Source of the DNA: CAZVWH01 sp964631175
Lineage (GTDB): Bacteria; Planctomycetota; Phycisphaerae; Sedimentisphaerales; Anaerobacaceae
Direction: 5' to 3'
Length of the DNA stretch: 9,705 nt
NCBI GenBank assembly: GCA_964631175.1
Contig: CAZVWH010000103.1
Span: 1-9,705, forward strand
Both the position numbers and the translations under genes were made by a program. This document shows, piece by piece, positions 5,578 to 9,705 of the stretch. The notes under the pieces were generated by a model. That model was not told where the DNA came from and did no database searches. It saw only the letters and a list, made by a program, of their open reading frames with translations. Position 1 is the stretch's first letter; every line of letters begins with the position of its first letter.

Positions 5578-6294
5578 ATGGCAGAGAGTAAATACAAACG
5601 TGTTGTGCTTAAACTTTCAGGCGAAAGTTTCTGCAAGCCAAGGGGGTTTGGAATTGATAGTTCCGAGTTAGAGTCAATCGCCAAGAGGATAGCGGAGGTA
5701 TGTAAGCTCGGTCCGCAGATGGTGGTCGTAGTCGGAGCCGGCAATTTCATTCGCGGAGACACCTTTTCCAAGTCCACCGGCATACCCAGAAACACATCTG
5801 ACTATATGGGTATGTTAGCCACTATTATCAATGCCTGTGCACTGCAGGAAACGTTGGAGAAGATCGGCCAGCCGACGAGGGTTCTCAGCGCAATCGAGGT
5901 CGCAGCGATGTGCGAGCCTTTTATTCACAGACGTGCTCTTCACCACTTAGAACGGCAAAGAGTTATCATATTGGCCGGTGGAACGGGAAATCCTTACTTT
6001 ACAACTGATACCTGCGCGGCTCTAAGGGCCGCAGAACTCGAAGCAGAGCTGCTGATTAAGGCAACAAAGGTTGATGGGGTCTTCAGTGACGACCCCATAG
6101 AAAATCCTAAAGCAAAGATGTTTGAAAAACTATCGTATGATGACGTGATAAGAGATGACCTTAAAGTGATAGACCGCTCGGCAGTAGGTCTTTGTAAAGA
6201 CAATCATATCCCTATCATCGTTTTGAATATATTCGAAGAAGGCAATATAAGCAAAGCTCTTTGTGGTCAGAAGGTTGGAACATTAATTTGCTAA
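5578..6294 (+). CDS. pyrH: UMP kinase
   Basis: This bacterial-type uridylate kinase phosphorylates UMP to UDP with ATP in pyrimidine nucleotide synthesis; it belongs to the amino-acid-kinase fold, acts as a hexamer and is normally GTP-activated and UTP-inhibited. The 238 residues match the family length. Motifs are KRVVLKLSGE (7-16), GAGNFIRG (53-60), DYMGMLATIINA (75-86), GGTGNPYFTTDT (134-145), KATKVDGVFSDDP (161-173), IDRSA (198-202) and CKDNHIPIIVLN (206-217). The second glycine of the usual GGGN loop is alanine here (GAGN), a substitution near the phosphate-binding site. A TAA codon lies directly in frame before the ATG, so 5578 is the earliest possible start. No Shine-Dalgarno is visible just upstream (AGATGCAAGTTAA), unlike rpsB, tsf and frr. 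It follows tsf by 125 nt and precedes frr by 23 nt. Confidence 0.97.
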   Translation: MAESKYKRVVLKLSGESFCKPRGFGIDSSELESIAKRIAEVCKLGPQMVVVVGAGNFIRGDTFSKSTGIPRNTSDYMGMLATIINACALQETLEKIGQPTRVLSAIEVAAMCEPFIHRRALHHLERQRVIILAGGTGNPYFTTDTCAALRAAELEAELLIKATKVDGVFSDDPIENPKAKMFEKLSYDDVIRDDLKVIDRSAVGLCKDNHIPIIVLNIFEEGNISKALCGQKVGTLIC

Positions 6295-6317
6295 AAAAAC
6301 TCAGTCAGGAATAAATA

Positions 6318-6878
6318 ATGCCGGTCAAAGAGACAATCTCAGAGAGCGAATCGAAGATGAAAAAGGCTGTTGAAGTTCTGCACGACCAGTTAAGAGCCGT
6401 TCGGACCGGAAGGGCTTCCACAGGCCTGGTGGAAAACATCAAGGTCGATTATTATGGTTCTGCGACACCATTGAAGCAAATATCAACTCTGGTAACGCCT
6501 CAGGCCGATATGATTGTGATTAAGCCATTCGATCCTGCTTCGCTCAAAGAGATAGAAAAGGCAATCAAAAACAGCGACTTGAGCATTGCACCGATTGTGG
6601 ATGGCAGATTCATAAGGCTGAGCCTTCCACCACTTAGCGAAGAAAGAAGAAAACAGCTTGTTACCCAGGCCAAGCAGACCGGTGAGCAGACAAAGGTCGG
6701 TATTCGCAATATACGAAGAGATACAATCAAGCATCTGGAAAAGCAGCAGAAAGATAAAATCATCACCGAAGATAACCTTGAAAATGGCAAAAAGCAAATC
6801 GACGATGTCACCAAGAAATTCTCCGATAAGGTTGACAAGATGGTCAAGCACAAATCAGACGAGATAATGCTTGAATGA
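6318..6878 (+). CDS. frr: Ribosome recycling factor
   Basis: RRF works with EF-G to split the post-termination ribosome so subunits can be reused. The 186 residues equal the usual 185. Helical domain I and the small beta domain II are complete: QLRAVRTGRAS (24-34), VDYYG (43-47), PLKQIS (51-56), the domain II stretch to about residue 104, SLPPLSEERRK (102-112), RNIRRD (130-135) and a long charged C-terminal helix. ATG at 6318 has AGGA seven bases upstream. It lies only 23 nt behind pyrH and is probably co-transcribed; this pairing is conserved across bacteria. The next gene follows after 65 nt containing a palindromic repeat. Confidence 0.98.
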   Translation: MPVKETISESESKMKKAVEVLHDQLRAVRTGRASTGLVENIKVDYYGSATPLKQISTLVTPQADMIVIKPFDPASLKEIEKAIKNSDLSIAPIVDGRFIRLSLPPLSEERRKQLVTQAKQTGEQTKVGIRNIRRDTIKHLEKQQKDKIITEDNLENGKKQIDDVTKKFSDKVDKMVKHKSDEIMLE

Positions 6879-6889
6879 TTGGTTCCAAT

Positions 6890-6917
6890 GTTTAGCGGTC
6901 GCCGGCACGGCGACGGT
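6890..6917 (-). repeat. GC-rich palindromic repeat, copy 2 (frr-asmA gap)
   Basis: GTCGCCG (6898-6904) and CGGCGAC (6908-6914) form a 7-bp perfect stem with a GCA loop, preceded by GTTTAGC (6890-6896). Read on the minus strand the 28 nt equal 4486-4513 at 25 positions; the differences are two loop bases and one arm base. It lies between the frr stop and the Shine-Dalgarno of the AsmA-like gene. There is no T-run, so strong intrinsic termination is not expected. Confidence 0.75.
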
Positions 6918-6943
6918 TATAAAATTCTTTCGGGGGATAAAAA

Positions 6944-9705
6944 ATGCGAGATGAGAAAAGTACCAAAACCAAACCGCCGAAGAGAACCACCATGAGATTC
7001 ATTAAATGGGGGCTGGCAATCGTAGTTGTTCTGATTGCCTTGGCGTTTTTGCTTTTGCCTGCGGTTGTGTCTTCCCAAACAGGGCAACGGATTATATTAT
7101 CCAAAGTCAACAAGTCTATAAACGGCCGAGCGGATTTTGCAGACCTATCGATGGGCTGGTCAAAAGGCATCAAGATTCAGAATTTTAGTTTTAACGATAA
7201 TGCCGGCTGGGCATCGGTACAAGTAAATAAAATTGCTACAAAGCCGCATTACGGCTCTCTTCTGATGGGCAATCTATCCTTCGGCCAAACAACGATTGAC
7301 GAGCCTAAGGTAAGCTTAAATCTCAAAAAAAAGGCTGCAATTGAGCCCATTGGTGAATCGCAGCCGGTTCCTGTAAAAGCAATGCCTATACCTCTGGTCA
7401 TGGATTTGGTCGTTAATGATGGCAGTTTGAAGGTGACAGACTCAAAAGCAAAAACTGTCGAGCTATCACAGATAAATTCCACAATGAGTATTCAGCCTCC
7501 AGGAAAGCAGACAAGTTTCAACGTCGATATGGCCGTGCAAGATAAAGGCTCGAAGATTAGTGCCGCCGGCCATGTCACGCCAGTTAAAAAAACAGGCTGG
7601 TCACTTAAAGGTACCACCGGCGACTTTAATGTTGAGGTCAACAAGCTGGACCTGGCGTCTTTAGGCCCGATTTTAGAGTTAGCAAAAGTTGAGCTTCGGA
7701 CTCAAGGCGTTGTTTCTGCCAACCTGACCAGTGATATCAAGGACGGCCGTTTTGAAAACCTGACCGCCAATGTAAAAGCAGAGGGTCTTGATGTAACCGG
7801 ACCGCTTCTAAAAGGCGACAGATTGCAAAGTAACGTCCTGGACGTTGATATAAAGCTGAGCCAAAAAGAGCAAACCATAAATATCGACCGATTGCAGGTC
7901 CGTAGTGACTGGGCACAAGCCGACGCCAGTGGGACGGTCCCGATTACCTTTAAGTCTTTCACCGATTTTCTGCAACCTGATTCACGTCTCAGCTTAAAAG
8001 GCAATTTCGGCTGTGACTTAGCTGCCGTTTTATCACAAATGCCCCGAACAATCGGCCTTAAGGAAGGAATGAAAGTTACCTCAGGCAAACTCTCCGGCAG
8101 CGTCAACACAACTGCTCTGGCCGGTAAAGCTACAATCATCGGCCAGGCAAACTTAACCGGTTTAGCCGGCTCAATTGAGGGCAAAGAGCTTGCAATTTCC
8201 GAGCCTGTCACCGCAGCACTGGAAGTAACAGGTGAAAAAGACCGTATAAGTTTTGATAAGGTGAATGTCTCCGCGGCGTTTGCAAAGATAAATGCGTCCG
8301 GCAGCCTCGAGCAGATTAATATAGACGGCCAGGTCGATTTGGCAAAGCTTCAAGCAGAATTAGGACAATTCGTGAACATAGGCCCATACCGGATGGCCGG
8401 CAATCTCGAAGGCAGCGGGCAGGTCTCTATCAAGGATGAAAGAATTGCCGCGGCCGGCTCATCGGTGGTTAAAGAGCTTCGCTTAAGCTCCAAAGAGGGT
8501 GTCACCGCATCTGAGCCGATGGCTGAGATAACCTTTACGGCTGGTTATGATAGAAAAGCCGGCGTTGTCACCATCAGCTCTGCGAAGGCAAATGCAAGTC
8601 TCGGCCAAGTGAGTGTAAAAGATGCGATTCTACCGTTGGGTAAACCCGTTCGACAAGCTCAGGGCAGGGAGGCTGTGAAACCTATAAAGTTAGTGGCCTC
8701 GGCGCAAAAGGTTGACCTTCAAAAGCTTCAGCCGTTTATGGTATTGTTTGCCTCCTTCCCGCAGGAAATGAAATTGGCCGGTGAAGCCTCCTCACAGTTT
8801 TCCATCACTTCCGATAAGGACGTTTACCGAATCTTCACCGATTCGACAAAGATTACGAATTTTAAGCTTATATCACCTAAAAAAGAGCCTTTCCAGCAAA
8901 CGGAGGTTCTGCTTATTTTAGATGCTGAGGTCAACTACGAACAGAAAGCGATTAACGTCAAAAAACTTGAGCTGGAAAGTCCTCAAATAAAGATAAAAAA
9001 AGGCCAATTGAATAAGGCCGACAAAGACGGCAAAACCAAATTACAGGGTCAGGCCAATCTCGAATACGACTGGTCGGCTGTAAGCTCTTTTGCATCGGCT
9101 TTTCTGCCGCAGGGTCTGAATATGGTCGGGAAAAGACAGGACACCATAAATTTTTTTAGCGAGTATCCGACCGGCCAGCCGGACCAGCTCATGGCTAATC
9201 TGAACTCTAAGGCCAAGATCGGTTTTGACAAGGCTCAGTACATGGGCCTTTATTTCGGCCCAACGGAAGTAGACATTCAATTCCGCAACGGCCTGTTGGA
9301 GATTGCACCATTTTCTACGGCCGTCAACAACGGCCGTTTGAGTTTTGCAGGGCGGGCGGATTTTAAGGAAAAGCCGACATTATTGAAGACACCCAGCCCA
9401 ATTGAAATGGCAAAGAACATTCAAATCAACAAGGAAACTACAGACAAGCTGTTGATGTATGTAAATCCCATCTTCGCCAACGCTGTTGACGTCAGCGGCT
9501 TGGCAAATTTTAGCTGCCAGAAGCTTGCAATACCGCTAGCCAAAGGTGCCAAAAATGATATCGAAGTGATTGGCACCATCTCAGCCAACAAACTGCAATT
9601 GCAGGCTTCGGATTTGCTCGGCCAAATTCTGTCGATAGCAGGCGGAACCGCCCGCGAGCAGATAACCATACATCCAACAAATTTTGCTCTGCAGAAGGGC
9701 TTTCT
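6944..9705 (+). CDS. AsmA-like membrane-anchored protein (partial, 3' end outside window)
   Basis: The frame stays open from ATG 6944 to the window end (920 codons plus two bases). After a basic, Pro/Lys-rich cytoplasmic start comes one transmembrane segment (about residues 22-42: WGLAIVVVLIALAFLLLPAV), then a very long region of alternating polar and hydrophobic beta strands with recurring L.G and VNGSL-like patterns. This is the layout of AsmA-family proteins, which are inner-membrane anchored, extend into the periplasm and are linked to lipid transport or outer-membrane assembly. The early segment SINGRADFADLSMGW with KIQNFSF is AsmA-like. GGGGG lies seven bases before the ATG; an internal ATG at 6992 is a less likely start. 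At residues 568-576 an in-frame copy of a dispersed DNA repeat adds PVRQAQGRE. It follows frr by 65 nt and could be the last gene of the operon. The family assignment rests on architecture, so the exact subfamily is open. Confidence 0.8.
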   Translation, partial: MRDEKSTKTKPPKRTTMRFIKWGLAIVVVLIALAFLLLPAVVSSQTGQRIILSKVNKSINGRADFADLSMGWSKGIKIQNFSFNDNAGWASVQVNKIATKPHYGSLLMGNLSFGQTTIDEPKVSLNLKKKAAIEPIGESQPVPVKAMPIPLVMDLVVNDGSLKVTDSKAKTVELSQINSTMSIQPPGKQTSFNVDMAVQDKGSKISAAGHVTPVKKTGWSLKGTTGDFNVEVNKLDLASLGPILELAKVELRTQGVVSANLTSDIKDGRFENLTANVKAEGLDVTGPLLKGDRLQSNVLDVDIKLSQKEQTINIDRLQVRSDWAQADASGTVPITFKSFTDFLQPDSRLSLKGNFGCDLAAVLSQMPRTIGLKEGMKVTSGKLSGSVNTTALAGKATIIGQANLTGLAGSIEGKELAISEPVTAALEVTGEKDRISFDKVNVSAAFAKINASGSLEQINIDGQVDLAKLQAELGQFVNIGPYRMAGNLEGSGQVSIKDERIAAAGSSVVKELRLSSKEGVTASEPMAEITFTAGYDRKAGVVTISSAKANASLGQVSVKDAILPLGKPVRQAQGREAVKPIKLVASAQKVDLQKLQPFMVLFASFPQEMKLAGEASSQFSITSDKDVYRIFTDSTKITNFKLISPKKEPFQQTEVLLILDAEVNYEQKAINVKKLELESPQIKIKKGQLNKADKDGKTKLQGQANLEYDWSAVSSFASAFLPQGLNMVGKRQDTINFFSEYPTGQPDQLMANLNSKAKIGFDKAQYMGLYFGPTEVDIQFRNGLLEIAPFSTAVNNGRLSFAGRADFKEKPTLLKTPSPIEMAKNIQINKETTDKLLMYVNPIFANAVDVSGLANFSCQKLAIPLAKGAKNDIEVIGTISANKLQLQASDLLGQILSIAGGTAREQITIHPTNFALQKGF
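8645..8671 (+). repeat. Dispersed repeat, copy C, in frame inside the AsmA-like gene
   Basis: CCCGTTCGACAAGCTC followed by AGGGCAGG is a relative of the cores at 4442-4467 and 5489-5514, with CCC (8645-8647) able to pair with GGG (8662-8664). It is read as PVRQAQGRE without breaking the frame. The peptide is Arg/Gln-rich and unlike the beta-strand pattern on both sides, which suggests an insertion. The longer outer stem seen in copies A and B is absent. Confidence 0.65.

Noticed and set aside
6483..6853. Two overlapping minus-strand open frames opposite frr
   Set aside because: They mirror the Lys/Glu-rich frr codons as hydrophobic strings and have no independent support.
7702..8211. 169-codon minus-strand open frame opposite the AsmA-like gene
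   Set aside because: The plus-strand frame is continuous with a start signal and sensible protein pattern; the antisense frame has no recognisable features.

Overview
The window reads as a chromosomal segment of a Gram-negative-type bacterium of intermediate GC content. I infer a planctomycete, perhaps of the Phycisphaerae/Sedimentisphaerales kind. The inference rests on the GAF-like/LuxR regulator type, the large AsmA-like protein directly behind frr, the EF-Ts variant, and interspersed repeats with a TTCGAC/GCTC core. No 16S rRNA or other decisive marker is present, so the phylum call is tentative.

Left part, minus strand (1-1983): gdhA, an NADP-type hexameric glutamate dehydrogenase that assimilates ammonium, lies downstream of a small unrecognised gene of 111 codons. 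The small gene starts at GTG behind a strong Shine-Dalgarno. The two may be co-transcribed (96 nt gap). No gene or clear terminator is visible in 1-165.

Centre (1984-2361): an AT-rich, gene-free stretch separates the small gene from a divergently transcribed regulator. It holds an 11-bp perfect inverted repeat beside a weak promoter candidate and an 8-bp inverted repeat just upstream of the regulator. The regulator (2362-3366) has a coiled coil, a GAF-like sensor region, a second coiled coil and a C-terminal LuxR-type helix-turn-helix.

Right part, plus strand (3367-9705): a good sigma-70-type promoter precedes the classic translation cluster rpsB-tsf-pyrH-frr (ribosomal protein S2, EF-Ts, UMP kinase, ribosome recycling factor). 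A long membrane-anchored AsmA-like gene follows and runs off the window end.

The most unusual content is between and inside the genes of this cluster. A 26-nt core repeat sits in the loop of a gene-specific perfect stem in both the rpsB-tsf and tsf-pyrH gaps, with different stem sequences but preserved pairing. A third copy lies in frame inside the AsmA-like gene and is translated as PVRQAQGRE. A second family, a 28-nt GC-rich palindrome, occurs in opposite orientations in the rpsB-tsf and frr-asmA gaps (25 of 28 positions identical). A GTTTAGC tag adjoins hairpins in all three gaps. These look like small REP/MITE-type dispersed elements in a core operon. No transposase, CRISPR array, tRNA or rRNA was seen.
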